This document shows, in pieces, positions 8,256 through 18,218 of a stretch of DNA of 64,000 nt; position 1 is the stretch's first letter; the number at the start of each line of letters is the position of its first letter. The position numbers and the translations under genes are program-made. Below the pieces are notes generated by a model. The model made no database searches, was not told where the DNA came from, and saw nothing but the letters and a program-made list of their open reading frames with translations. This stretch comes from Effrenium voratum. Taxonomy: Eukaryota > Sar > Dinophyceae > Suessiales > Symbiodiniaceae. The DNA lies in contig CAUJNA010001846.1 in the NCBI GenBank assembly GCA_963377175.1, forward strand, positions 911,766 to 975,765, read 5' to 3'.

Positions 8256-9056
8256 TTATTTAGATTTTAATTTTTCAAAATTGAAATGTTGGTTTTCTTC
8301 TTCTTCTTCGTCTTCAGTTGGTGCTGGTATTTCTGTTGGACTTTCAGATGAAGAACTATGGACAGTAACAGGTGGAGAACTATGAACACTAATAATTTCA
8401 TTAGAAGAACTACTGCTAGCTTGTGCATTTCCTGCTGTTATTTGATTGACTAAATCTGCGATATTTATAGTTGTTGCAATTGCGCTGTGCGATAAGTTTA
8501 ATATGATATCTGCTACTGTAGCGCCGTTGTGTAGCATTATTTCTATCATTTTTGTCAGTTTGAACTTCTTTTCTTCTTCATCGCTGTCATCCTCGTCTGG
8601 TTTCTTTGGCGGTGGTTCTGGTGGTTTGTTGTTGTCGAGCATTTTAGTAAAGGCTGACACCATCGCGTCGCGTTGGTTTTTCAGTGTTTGTGTTGCGTGT
8701 GTTCTTGTTGGTTCATTTCTCTTGTGTGTGTTGTGCCAAAAGTTTTTAAGCATTATTTTAAACATATTGTCTTGGTTTTCCTTTACCTTAAACGCTTCAA
8801 ATATCATATTTAATGGTTGATTTGCATCATTGTATAACTTTTCTTGAGTCTCTCTGGTTTCTGTGGCGATTGTATCTGTGTTGGTTGCAATGTCAATAAA
8901 CTCTCTCGGCGTGCCCTTTTTCATCAATTTCGGTGGTTGTATTGTTGTTGAAGTGTTTGGTTTTGTTAGGTTATGTATTGTAAAACTGTCGTGATCATAT
9001 TTATCATTGAACTTTTGCTTCTTTCTTTTCAGTATGTTTTTAGTTAATATTATCAT
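8256..9056 (-). CDS. Hypothetical virion-associated protein, 266 aa
   Basis: A basic N-terminus (NILKRKKQKF), a central helical region, a PPEPPPKKPDEDDSDEEE linker and a moderately hydrophobic helix (ATVADIILNLSHSAIATTINIADLV), then a Ser-rich and acidic tail. It lies in the leftward block next to the capsid genes. No family recognised. The Ser-rich tail and single hydrophobic stretch recall the Ala-rich protein of the GC element, but I see no alignable identity. Confidence 0.6.
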   Translation of the reverse strand: MIILTKNILKRKKQKFNDKYDHDSFTIHNLTKPNTSTTIQPPKLMKKGTPREFIDIATNTDTIATETRETQEKLYNDANQPLNMIFEAFKVKENQDNMFKIMLKNFWHNTHKRNEPTRTHATQTLKNQRDAMVSAFTKMLDNNKPPEPPPKKPDEDDSDEEEKKFKLTKMIEIMLHNGATVADIILNLSHSAIATTINIADLVNQITAGNAQASSSSSNEIISVHSSPPVTVHSSSSESPTEIPAPTEDEEEEENQHFNFEKLKSK

Positions 9057-9141
9057 TATAATTATTTATATATTATTTCTTTCCTTTACCTTTAAAACCT
9101 GCCTTGAGTTCTTCTATTCTACCTTTGCCTAAATTTACTAT

Positions 9142-10079
9142 CTACCCGCCATTATCAATAGTGTCTAAAATCATATCTGTTAAATATTCTTTGTATGTTC
9201 TCGCCTTGCCTCTGCCTTTGTGTTTCAATTCTTCTTGTGTTTCGCTTTCTTCTGGCACTTGAATTCCTCTTAAATAAAATTGAAATTTAATATCATTTAC
9301 TGTTAAATTAGGGTTGTCTTTCCAGTAAGCGGGACTAATAGTATTATCTATTGTTGTTTTAAATGATGGCGTCATTGGCAATGGTGGTGGTTGGGCTGTT
9401 GGGCTTGATGCTCCTGTTGCTTGTTGAACTGGTGTCGCGTCAAAATTGTCATCTACTGCTTGAGGTGATTGTTCAACATCTTCTACGCGCATTGTTTGCT
9501 GGTCGTCTGCTACTGCTCTACCTGCTGGCGCTTGTCGTGGTTCTGTTGGTGCTGATTGTCTGTTTGCTACCATTCTATGAAATAATGTCCCGCCCATCTC
9601 TCTTAAATTTGATGCCATCGCCCTACCTACTTCTTCCGCTTTCCGCTTTGTTGCAGTTGCTATATCTTGTAATTGTGTATCTACCATTGCCTCGTGTTGT
9701 CTTGCCGTTTGTTGCGGTGTGGAAAAGTCATATTCATCATTTATTGCATCGGCGTTTGCTTGGACAGGTGTTTCTGCATTCATTTTGTGAACTGCATAAG
9801 TGTGCCCGTTTCTGCGCGCTTCCTGTTTCATCATTATCTCTCTCATCTGCCTGTCTAATATTCTCATCTGTTGGTCTTTCAATAATTCTAAGTGGTCGCT
9901 TCCATCAAAAAACTGCCTTGGGGACTTGCTTTAAAACATGTAGCGTCCCTATTAGGTAGTTTTCCCGTTATTAAATCATTTTCGCCTATTAAATTAGCGA
10001 TTTCTTCATAAGTAGGTCGTCGTTTCAATCCAAGTTTTGCATATGGATTTATTAATTCTAAACCTTGTGTAGTTGCCAT
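9142..10079 (-). CDS. PLV morphogenesis protein, ~312 aa, one frameshift
   Basis: The first 63 codons (MATTQGLELINPYAKLG...) and the 246-codon remainder join at a T6 run near 9905, where FFDGSDHLELLKDQQ continues. The segment RRPTYEE ... PNRDAT ... DGSD aligns with QRPRFEQ ... PDRKAT ... YLDD of the GC-element proteins at 60049 and 1272, so these are homologues with a conserved N-terminal module of about 45 residues. The rest is Gln/Ala/Pro-rich with a conserved-looking C-terminal domain (YWKDNPNLTVNDIKFQF). It sits two genes from the capsid gene in both virus types. Confidence 0.7.
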
Positions 10080-10120
10080 ATTTATTATAATAATAGTTAG
10101 ATTATTATTATAAAAAAATT

Positions 10121-10438
10121 TTAAGTAAATATTAACTTTTTTGTATCTTCATACCATTTATTTAAATGTTCTTTTGTTGCATGTGGCAAGTTAGGAGGAT
10201 ATAATTCGCCCATCGTCCTATCCAGCTCATTTACATAGTTTGCTCTCTTGTTTCCTTCGTCAATCCTTTTCCTTAATGCTACTGATGCTTCTTGTGAATT
10301 TCTTAACTTCATTTGTTCGTGCAGGTGTTCTAAATATTTTGTATCTTTTAAATCAAACGGACTATATTTAATTTGGGAGGATTGTAAAAATATCTTACCT
10401 TTATTTTTCTTATTATTTCGTTTATGAAATTTATACAT
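10121..10438 (-). CDS. Small morphogenesis protein, homologue of the 96-aa GC-element protein
   Basis: The start MYKFHKRNNKK is preferred, since the upstream frame overlaps the capsid stop. YSPFDL ... KRIDEGNKRANYVNELDRT ... YPPNLPHA aligns with YPSYDL ... RRLAQEGQRHLDDVSRLTE ... VPQLRYA of the protein at 59747. Both families lie beside the capsid gene. The present element is itself inserted into a copy of the GC-type homologue. Function unknown, probably capsid assembly. Confidence 0.65.
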   Translation of the reverse strand: MYKFHKRNNKKNKGKIFLQSSQIKYSPFDLKDTKYLEHLHEQMKLRNSQEASVALRKRIDEGNKRANYVNELDRTMGELYPPNLPHATKEHLNKWYEDTKKLIFT

Positions 10439-10463
10439 TATATATTTATCATAGATTTTAATT

Positions 10464-12068
10464 TTAATCGTAAAGCACGCTCCCACTTTCGCGTAATTCC
10501 AGAACAGACTCCGAAATCATATGCACAAATAATTCTCGCACATCTTCATCAGTTGTTAGCGCTCTATTAGTCCCTTTCAATTTAAAAACGAGTAAACCAC
10601 CCATTTTAGTATTCTGTCCAGTAAAATTAGTGTCTGCCATTTTCTCGAATGAAATCCCAATAACGAACTTGTCTTCTCTGTAGCGTTTATATGAAATGCT
10701 AAAGGCGTCTTGGTCAGGGTTCAAATAGTGTAATGTTCTTCGGAGGTAGTAGGCACTCTCGGCGAGGCTCTGGCATTCAAACTCTGGATATTTCTTATTA
10801 TTAATTTGTAATTGCCACGTTAAATTTAAATCTGAATTTTGAAAGCCTTTGCCGCGGAATTGCGCACGGGTAAGATTACCATCCCCATCAACAGCATCTG
10901 GGTTAAAACCGTCAAAGATTCTTGAATTAATCATAGGATTGTAAAAATAGTTCCATCTCTTATAAATATAATTATCGTGTCTGTAGTAATTATTATTATC
11001 AGCATCTGCACCTGCTCTTGGTGGGCGATACAATGTAATGAAACAACCATTTAATTTAGAAGCGGATTTAACAATATTCATATTAATTTCAGTTCCTGCC
11101 GCGTTGAATGATTGTGTCATAGTGTGATACATTGGAAATACTAATTTCAAACTTTGACCCTCTAACAAATGTTTCACTATATTATTATTGACCGTGTTGT
11201 CCAATTGTATTACCTCTGCTCGTAGGATTACATTATTTAATTCCCACTTGGTGCTGGTGTCTCCTGTTGTGAAATAATAACCATTTGCATCAATATGAAC
11301 ATTGTCATCGGTTTTAGCAAAAGGTGTAATTACTGGTATATGTTCATCTGATACAATTGTAAATTCCAGTTCAAGTGGAGCATAACGAAGAGGTAAATAA
11401 TAATTGCTTTCTAACAGTCCGCATACCGGTTTATGTCCTAATCGCATATAACCATTAGCGCCGGGAATTCCTGCTACTGAATGGCGAGTATATCGTGCTG
11501 TTAAATCTCCCCAGTTGTTGCGGTCTTTTGTAGTTGGAAATGTAACTGCCTCGGGGTCGGCAGTACCGGGATTTTTTCGTTTATTATTATCTAACATTTC
11601 TGCCAATCCAGTAGCATAAGTATGTCGCCAGTCATCATCCCAACGAGGATTAGCGCTACCTTCTAAATCGTCCATATCTCTAGCATCTTGACTTTTAAAG
11701 GAATTATACAATTCACAGTGCCTATTGTATTCAATAATATCCTGAACCTGTTGTCCGCCTACTGTGCATCTATAACGACTGAAGAAGGATGACAAATTAC
11801 CTAACGGGCGTAAAAAATGACTTCGTGTTCCGTCAGTGTTTTGAAGATTTGCAAATAAACGAATACTTGATAAATCAATATATGTGTTGTCTTCTCCTGA
11901 TATGTGAAATCTAATATTTTTGTTTCCTGCATTTGGATTATAAACATTACTGCCTGACGGAAAATAATTAACGTGTCTTCTGTCTGTGATGTATTGTGCT
12001 GTTTCTGGAAGTCCAAAATTTAACGAGTTAATCATTGTAGTTTCACTTTCTGCAATTATATTATCCAT
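10464..12068 (-). CDS. Major capsid protein, double jelly-roll, 534 aa
   Basis: The N-terminus (ITDRRHVNYFPSGSN ... IDLSSIRLFANLQNTDG) aligns with the GC-element capsid protein (VTARHDVQYFPSS ... IDPESIKIAFRVRNTD). The VGGQQVQDIIEYNRH stretch corresponds to FANGQRCDDINYYGR. The length is typical of PLV capsid proteins, and the frame is undamaged. It forms the icosahedral shell. The start MINSLNFGLPE may be used 14 codons in. It is the first gene of a leftward structural block. Confidence 0.93.
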   Translation of the reverse strand: MDNIIAESETTMINSLNFGLPETAQYITDRRHVNYFPSGSNVYNPNAGNKNIRFHISGEDNTYIDLSSIRLFANLQNTDGTRSHFLRPLGNLSSFFSRYRCTVGGQQVQDIIEYNRHCELYNSFKSQDARDMDDLEGSANPRWDDDWRHTYATGLAEMLDNNKRKNPGTADPEAVTFPTTKDRNNWGDLTARYTRHSVAGIPGANGYMRLGHKPVCGLLESNYYLPLRYAPLELEFTIVSDEHIPVITPFAKTDDNVHIDANGYYFTTGDTSTKWELNNVILRAEVIQLDNTVNNNIVKHLLEGQSLKLVFPMYHTMTQSFNAAGTEINMNIVKSASKLNGCFITLYRPPRAGADADNNNYYRHDNYIYKRWNYFYNPMINSRIFDGFNPDAVDGDGNLTRAQFRGKGFQNSDLNLTWQLQINNKKYPEFECQSLAESAYYLRRTLHYLNPDQDAFSISYKRYREDKFVIGISFEKMADTNFTGQNTKMGGLLVFKLKGTNRALTTDEDVRELFVHMISESVLELRESGSVLYD

Positions 12069-12093
12069 TACGTATATATGATAAACTTAGATT

Positions 12094-12315
12094 TTATTTT
12101 TTTATTTTTATATTTTTCTTATGTGGAAGCATTGTAGTAGAATTATTTGAAGTTGTATTTTTTATAGTATTTATTAAATAATTGTTTTTTGTATCAACTA
12201 TATCTTTTATAGTATCATAATCTAAATTCTTATATTGTTTATCGTATTTTGACGGTTCTTTTGTCAGTTTCTTCTCTAATGGAATTTTGTTTTGTTTGTC
12301 TTTATTTCTAAACAT
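12094..12315 (-). CDS. Basic hypothetical protein, 73 aa
   Basis: MFRNKDKQNKIPLEKK..., Lys-rich at both ends, no domain recognised. It lies between lipase and capsid genes in the same direction with short spacing, which supports it as a gene. Confidence 0.5.
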   Translation of the reverse strand: MFRNKDKQNKIPLEKKLTKEPSKYDKQYKNLDYDTIKDIVDTKNNYLINTIKNTTSNNSTTMLPHKKNIKIKK

Positions 12316-12337
12316 TATTATTAATATTATTGATATT

Positions 12338-13120
12338 TTATTGTTCTGGTGTTGAATTAGGATTAAACCCGTTTGAAACTGCCGTAGTAGAATTAATTTC
12401 AGTCATACCTTGTCCTGTCCAATTATTGAAACTGTGTTTATCTAATAAATTATTGCTTTCTATTTCTCCAGTTATTGCCGCGTCATCGAACATTGCTATA
12501 GGGTCTCCACGATTTCTAAATCGTAAGTGTCGCGGGTTTTTCTGTTGATTAATTCCTGATACAAAAGGTGATGAATAAACAGTAGTAGCATATTTGTTGC
12601 CGTGTCTGTTGTTGATTTCTTGAACAACGGATGAACCGAGGGAATGGCCGACCAGTCTATCAACATCTGGATTTTTACTTAATTCTTCCATTGCGTCCTT
12701 ATATCTTTCGCTTAATTGAACATTATGAGTAGGAATAAAAAACAGATCTGCGATTACATCATTGACTTTGTGATTTAGTCCCGTTTTAGCGCCAGTGCCG
12801 CCAATATATAAAGTGTTGCCTATTCTTGTTATTCCATTTACATTTGAATACGCGGCGTCTAAACCCTTAACATCATCAATCTTATTTTTATTTTGAACAT
12901 TGATTTCTTCGGCATAACGTGTTTTATGTTTCATTATTTGCTTATCAAAATGTTTATTGAAACCTCCTACGTTGTCTTCCAATTTCTTTTTATGGTTAAA
13001 AAATACATCTTCTATTAAATCCTTACCTGCCGTATATGCCTTATCACTTGCTACACCTGCCATCATTTGTGTAGGCGTCCTGCCTTCAATAGCACCTAAT
13101 AATAATTGTCGTCCAATCAT
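12338..13120 (-). CDS. Lipase-like alpha/beta hydrolase (class 3 type), 260 aa
   Basis: The nucleophile elbow is LVGHSLGSS near residue 155. An Asp follows in RNRGDPIAMFD and a His in DKHSFNNW, giving a plausible Ser-Asp-His triad in the right order. IGGTGAKTGLNHKVNDVIADL resembles the N-terminal part of class 3 lipases. PLVs are known to carry such lipases, perhaps to breach a host membrane during entry or release. It lies among structural genes, so the enzyme may be packaged. Intact frame. Confidence 0.8.
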   Translation of the reverse strand: MIGRQLLLGAIEGRTPTQMMAGVASDKAYTAGKDLIEDVFFNHKKKLEDNVGGFNKHFDKQIMKHKTRYAEEINVQNKNKIDDVKGLDAAYSNVNGITRIGNTLYIGGTGAKTGLNHKVNDVIADLFFIPTHNVQLSERYKDAMEELSKNPDVDRLVGHSLGSSVVQEINNRHGNKYATTVYSSPFVSGINQQKNPRHLRFRNRGDPIAMFDDAAITGEIESNNLLDKHSFNNWTGQGMTEINSTTAVSNGFNPNSTPEQ

Positions 13121-13221
13121 ATATTATTAATAGATATTTTTCAAATTATCTATTAATAACAATAATTTCAAAGTAATTGTCAATAATAATTATATTAGAA
13201 TTTCTATTGTATATTATATTT

Positions 13222-14075
13222 ATGAGTGATAGATTAACATATAAAAAAATCTATGTTGATAGTGCTTACAGATTGCAAGAAAGTAATTCTACCAGCGATT
13301 TTATTATAGAACTTGACCAAAACTTTGAAATTCCACCAAGAACAAAAATGTTCGTGACAGAGTGTTCATTCAGCACTCCGTTTATACCACAGAGAAAGGG
13401 TTTTACGAACGCTTCTATATTATGTTGTATAATTATTCCAATGTCTTATTAAGAAGCACTGCCGTTGATGTATCCGGTGAAATTTATTATGCCAATCAAT
13501 TATCAATTAAAATACAATCAGAATTAAACGCGGCATTTAATGATATTGTACCTGACTTATTCTTAACAGTATATGGACAAAGCGAACGCAAAATGGAACT
13601 TAAATTAAATGACCCTCTAACTTACAAAATCAAAATACCTACAGATGAAGAATTAGAAACTTATGTAAATGGTGAATGGAACAGAGGACAGTTTGAATAT
13701 GACAACTTGAGACCAAAAGCTATCAATTATTTATTAAGTAATTATATTGCCTATGAACCTGCGACATCTTGGTTAAGTGGATATTTTAATTTAGTTCCTT
13801 GTCGGAATATATACATAAATTGTCCTCAATTAAGCGATTATAAATATTCAGCGCCTAATAATTTCAGCAGTTCAGTAATTAAAAAAGTTCAAATTAATCA
13901 ACAACTTGGCGGAGTTATAACAGATTTTACAGCGCCCATATATGCAGATTTTATTGATGTAGGCGGTAAAAATATTAAGAGACTACACTTTAGAATAACA
14001 ACTTCAAGAAACGAATTAATTGATTTTCACGGCGTACCCATTTCTTTTAGCATTCTCTTTCAATTAGATAATTGA
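13222..14075 (+). CDS. Penton (minor capsid) protein, one frameshift
   Basis: MSDRLTYKKIYVDSAYR ... DFIIELDQNFEI corresponds to TTIYVDRRKR ... DFEVDLGESLHL of the GC-element penton. The ends also match (RLHFRITTSRNELIDFHG against RHLRFRLTDLEGQVVRLRG). A frame change occurs near 13382 in a T run: FSTPF then YTTEKGFYERFY. The total of about 284 residues fits a single-jelly-roll vertex protein. It starts a rightward structural block with Zn-finger protein and fibre. Confidence 0.88.
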
Positions 14076-14184
14076 ATAAACAACCTAATTATTAATATTT
14101 ATATCAAATTATTAATATTAATATTTCTCAATTTGTCCATATAGACAAAATATATAAATAATATAGACAAAATATATATTATAT

Positions 14185-14742
14185 ATGTCAGAAGTCGAAC
14201 CTGGAATTACTAATACAATTGAAGCAGACGTACCAGTAAGTGAATTACCACCAATTGAAGAAGAAGGAGAAGCACCACAGGCAGAACCAACAATAGAACC
14301 AACACAAGAAATAAAACATGTAGAACCTCTTACAAACAACTCAAAAACTCAAGCGCGTAATGAAAAGAAAATAACCTGTCCAAAATGTGCCAAAACTTTA
14401 ACATTAAAATCATACAGATACAGTCACGAACGCAATTGCCAAGGACCATTAGAAACTAAACCTATAAAACCTAAACCAAAAGCAGTTCCAATAGCAAAAC
14501 CTCAAAGGATAGATCATGAAGTAGCGTACAACGAAGAAAATCAACAACCACAACCGCAACAAAATAATATAATAGCGAACACACCACCCCCAAGAAGAAT
14601 GCAACCACAGCCGCCTCCAAACCCGCTACAAAATATAGCACAGCATTACCAATTATTGCAAAATGAATATTTGAGACAGAAGCAAGAAAAATATAATGCA
14701 TTAAATAAAGGTATATTTGGTTCAAGAGGAAAGAAAAGATAA
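14185..14742 (+). CDS. Zn-finger, Pro/Gln-rich protein, 185 aa
   Basis: An acidic N-terminus, one C2HC-like finger (CPKCAKTLTLKSYRYSHERNC, about residues 69-89), a Lys/Pro-rich stretch, a poly-Pro/Gln region and a basic end (GSRGKKR). It occupies the same place after the penton gene as the AT-hook/KAAP protein in the GC element, and both end with a short Arg/Gln/Tyr helix, so they may be functional equivalents binding DNA in the virion. That link is inference. Confidence 0.65.
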   Translation: MSEVEPGITNTIEADVPVSELPPIEEEGEAPQAEPTIEPTQEIKHVEPLTNNSKTQARNEKKITCPKCAKTLTLKSYRYSHERNCQGPLETKPIKPKPKAVPIAKPQRIDHEVAYNEENQQPQPQQNNIIANTPPPRRMQPQPPPNPLQNIAQHYQLLQNEYLRQKQEKYNALNKGIFGSRGKKR

Positions 14743-14777
14743 AATATAATTATTATATAACCTACTATATAATAATT

Positions 14778-16873
14778 ATGTTTTCAACATTATCACTGGA
14801 CGGCTCAAACAGGATTGTAGCAAGTGAATTAGTATTAATAAATTCAACAGAACCATCAACATTAAGCAGTGTTTATGCTACAAAACAAGAATTAGCAGAC
14901 ACAGCAGGATCATTAGGTGGAGGTTATACAATTGAAGAAGTTGATGTTCTTATTTTAGCACAGAAAAATAAGATAGATGCCAATATTTTAGATATTACTG
15001 AATTAAACGCAACATCAACAACTATGTTTAATGAACAAGTAAATCAAAACGCAACAATTACAAGCAACTTTAATAATATAACAGCACACGGATTAACCAT
15101 AACTTCAATACTACCGACTATATCAGCAAATACAATTAAACTTGATTCTAATTTTAATAACATTAGTTCAAATACACATTTAATCAGTAATTTAAATGCT
15201 ACAATAACATCGCATATATCATTAATTGACACAAACATTAATAACATAACAGGACACGGAAACACAATAACAACCATTCTTACAGATATAGCAGATTTAC
15301 AAGCAGGAGCGGGTGCTTCTTGGACTACAACTGAAAAACAACTATTCAAGCAGATGTATTAACATTATATACAAATGATACTAATTTATTCAATACCAAC
15401 ACAGCCTACAGTAATACATTTGCTTCAATTATATCGGATAATAATATACAAGATTTATTAATAACTCAAAATTCAAATACGATTAATAGTTTAATATCAG
15501 CAGATTTACAAAAGTTAGATAAAACAATCACAACTGCCCAAACAATGAACTCGCCATTAATTATTAGTTTAACAGATAATACTAATCCAATTTTTAGAAT
15601 TCAAGATGCTGTAAGTAACCAAAGACTCGAGTTTAAACGAGGATGTCAGTTAGACTCTTATCAAGGTTTAACAGGTGCTACACCTTATAGATTATGGTTA
15701 GGATGGAACACTGGGGATGTCATTATTGGAAGACCTAATAACGCTTCAAGAATTACAATTAATGGTAATGTTCATACTTCATACAATTTTGCTCAAGCAC
15801 ACGGAACTTCATATTTTGAAGGTGCTGTTTATATGAAAGGAAATTTATTTACAAATAATGATTTTTCAACAGATATTAAAACTAAAATTGATAATTTAGA
15901 CAATGCATTAACTCCATATTTAGAAACACACACACCCGCGGCAACAGAAGGTTTTTATATTCATCATCCTAATTTTGTTGCTTGTAGTATTGGCGATATT
16001 ACAAATTCTTCTAACCAATATTTTATGTGCGACGGTGCTGTATCAAAAACCATATTCAATAAACCAGTTGACGTATTAGGTGATGTATATACAAATGGCG
16101 ATTTAACAATGGTTTCTGGTAAGAAAGTTGAAGTCAACCAAGTTCAGTCAGTATCAGGAAATACTTTATTATTACAAAATTCACCGAGTGGCAATGTTCA
16201 ATTTGGCAACACATCAAAACTAATAATTGATAATGCTGAAATGTATCTCGATACAAATGATTTAATAATCAGGAATAGCAACACTGCAAACTCTATTAAT
16301 TTGGTTGTTGGATTATCTGCAACATATGCTGATAATAAAATCATTTTGAATAGTGGAAGTAATAGCGAATTACGAGGCGACTGGACTATTGACGGTGACA
16401 TGACTTTTGGAATTGCTCATAAAATCAATTTGAGACATTTGAATAGTGATGCCGTATTAAGACTGGAAGCATCAACAACTATTGATAGTTATATCGATGG
16501 CACTAAATATTTACAATTGGATGATACTCAATTTTCATCATATAACGGATTTAATTTAAGTAGTGATAAGAGACTGAAAGATAATATAGAAGATGTAGAT
16601 GACGATACTATAAATATGGTAAAAAACATTAAGATTAAAACATTTGTTAAAAATCAAAAAACTAAAAGGACTGAATTAGGATGGATTGCTCAAGATGTTC
16701 AACAATACACAAATCCTAAATATAATATTGTAAATGACACAGGAGAATACTTAACAATGTGTTATGACAGAATGGCCTGTATTAGTTGGGATGCTTTAAC
16801 AAAACTTATTGCTCGTGTAGAATATTTGGAAAACGAAGTCTTTAAAAAGAAAAATAAAAATAAAAATATTTAG
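14778..16873 (+). CDS. Fibre protein with C-terminal S74 chaperone domain, one frameshift
   Basis: The N-terminal part (MFSTLSLDGSN...) leads into a shaft with repeated NNIT/SHISLIDTN-type coiled-coil units, then a beta-rich region. The last about 110 residues (DKRLKDNIEDVDDDTINMVKN ... ISWDALTKLIARVEYLENEV) are a peptidase S74 intramolecular chaperone, which trimerises fibres and cleaves itself off. The frame breaks near 15346; LFK then ADVLTLYTND continues. It is probably the receptor-binding spike. The GC element carries a counterpart at 42156. Confidence 0.85.
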
Positions 16874-16881
16874 TTTAAAAA

Positions 16882-16908
16882 TCTTGTAAAATGTATTTAA
16901 AGAAATAT
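16882..16908 (+). promoter_or_regulatory. Shared promoter-like motif, copy 2
   Basis: TCTTGTAAAA, TG, TATTTAAAGAAATAT, 46 bp before the next ATG and just after the fibre stop. Confidence 0.75.
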
Positions 16909-16954
16909 ATAATATAATATAATATATATTATAATAAGTATTAAACCTGAAGAT

Positions 16955-17215
16955 ATGACACTGGAACAAATAAAGGAACAACTGGCACTATATAACAGAT
17001 TATATTATCAAAGAAGGAGACACGAAAAGGACTTTATGGACACCAAAAGGGCAAGTGCTATAAGATTTCACAGAAGAAAGAAATTCGACAAGATGGCAGA
17101 AAATGGAGAAATTAATTTAAAAGATATTGATTATGAAAATAAACCAGAAGATTTACAGAATACAAAACCCAGAAAATATAAGGCGCAAACATATAAAATT
17201 ATAACAGTTGAATAA
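16955..17215 (+). CDS. Basic hypothetical protein, 86 aa
   Basis: MTLEQIKEQLALYNRLYYQRRRHEK..., a strongly basic helical protein with no recognised domain. It follows a copy of the shared motif, which supports expression. Possibly nucleic-acid binding from charge alone. Confidence 0.6.
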   Translation: MTLEQIKEQLALYNRLYYQRRRHEKDFMDTKRASAIRFHRRKKFDKMAENGEINLKDIDYENKPEDLQNTKPRKYKAQTYKIITVE

Positions 17216-17563
17216 ATAATATTTATTAAAATTTCAATATTTTAAGTAATATTTATTAAAATTTATATATTTTAATAAATATTTGGTGCATTTTTTGGGT
17301 TTTAGGTTTTGAAACCCGCAGAGCGGGGGATTTGAAACCCACAGAGCGGGGGATTTGAAACCCACAGAGCGGGGGATTTGTCCAAAAATCCTTAAATTAG
17401 GTGGTGTTTAGCGGAATCCCCCAGAGCGGGGGATTTGAAACCCACAGAGCGGGGGATTTGAAACCCACAGAGCGGGGGATTTGAAACCCACAGAGCGGGG
17501 GATTTGAAACCATAAATTTAGGGAAAAAATAAAAATATATGGGAATTTTACCATAAAAATATT
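17216..17563. repeat. Seven 23-bp GC-rich repeats in two blocks
   Basis: Unit GAAACCCACAGAGCGGGGGATTT, three tandem copies at 17311-17379 and four at 17414-17506, with a 34-bp gap. The first unit of the second block reads AATCCCCC-AGAGC-GGGGGATT, a perfect 8-bp inverted repeat. It is a GC island in very AT-rich DNA with no ORF. A protein-binding array or origin is possible. Confidence 0.8.
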
Positions 17564-17591
17564 CCTTGTAAAAATGTATTTAAAGAAATAT
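17564..17591 (+). promoter_or_regulatory. Shared promoter-like motif, copy 3
   Basis: CCTTGTAAAAA, TG, TATTTAAAGAAATAT, followed by TATAATACTATTATAT and the ATG about 17 bp downstream. The same TATAATACTATTATAT follows copy 6. Confidence 0.75.
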
Positions 17592-17607
17592 GTTATAATA
17601 CTATTAT

Positions 17608-18062
17608 ATGGTGAGTATGTGTGAGGACTGTAGAACTGAAAAGAACAAAGTTAAAACATTCAATAAAAAATATTAAGCGAACATTGTATCAATATAAGTA
17701 AGTTTTTACAATGTAAAAACTGTTGTAAATTTCATAGTATATTAGATGACAATGAATTTAAAACACTACACCCTGAACAACAACAATTATATATTTTGGT
17801 TAAATTATTTCCATTTCCTACCGCCATCAAACAATTTAAAAGAATGGTTAGTAAATCTTTATTACCTGAATATTTTGATAAGGATGATTTAAAAACATTG
17901 AAGCAATTAGTAAATAGAAGAACTTTTCATATTATTAAAAAATATTATAATGTAATGTATATTGAGAATGCTTACAAAGAATATTTTGTATGGAATGGGT
18001 TTAGTAGAACAATTCAAGAAGAAATAACAAAAACAAACTTCAATGGCGCTCGTGGTATTTAG
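17608..18062 (+). CDS. Small Cys-pair protein, frameshifted
   Basis: The first codons give MVSMCEDCRTEKNK and stop after about 22 codons. The main body, in another frame, contains CKNCCKFHSILDDNEF and runs to the stop (NFNGARGI). CEDC plus CKNC would form a zinc-binding pair. The proteins at 23555 and 24258 show the same Cys-pair N-terminus and the same promoter motif, so this is a small paralogous or analogous family at the right end. Confidence 0.5.
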
Positions 18063-18218
18063 TTAAAACAAGTATTAAATTAATATTAAGATATTATTTG
18101 TGTAAATATCATGCCTTTTAGACATTGTAATATACATAGCATTGATGATTTCAAGGAATCTTATTTCTGGAAGATTGACCAACAAGCAATATTTTAAAAT
18201 AATATCACCTTTATTAAT

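Noticed and set aside
17311..17506. CRISPR-like array
   Set aside because: Units are directly adjacent without spacers, and there are no cas genes; it is a simple tandem repeat in a eukaryotic virus.
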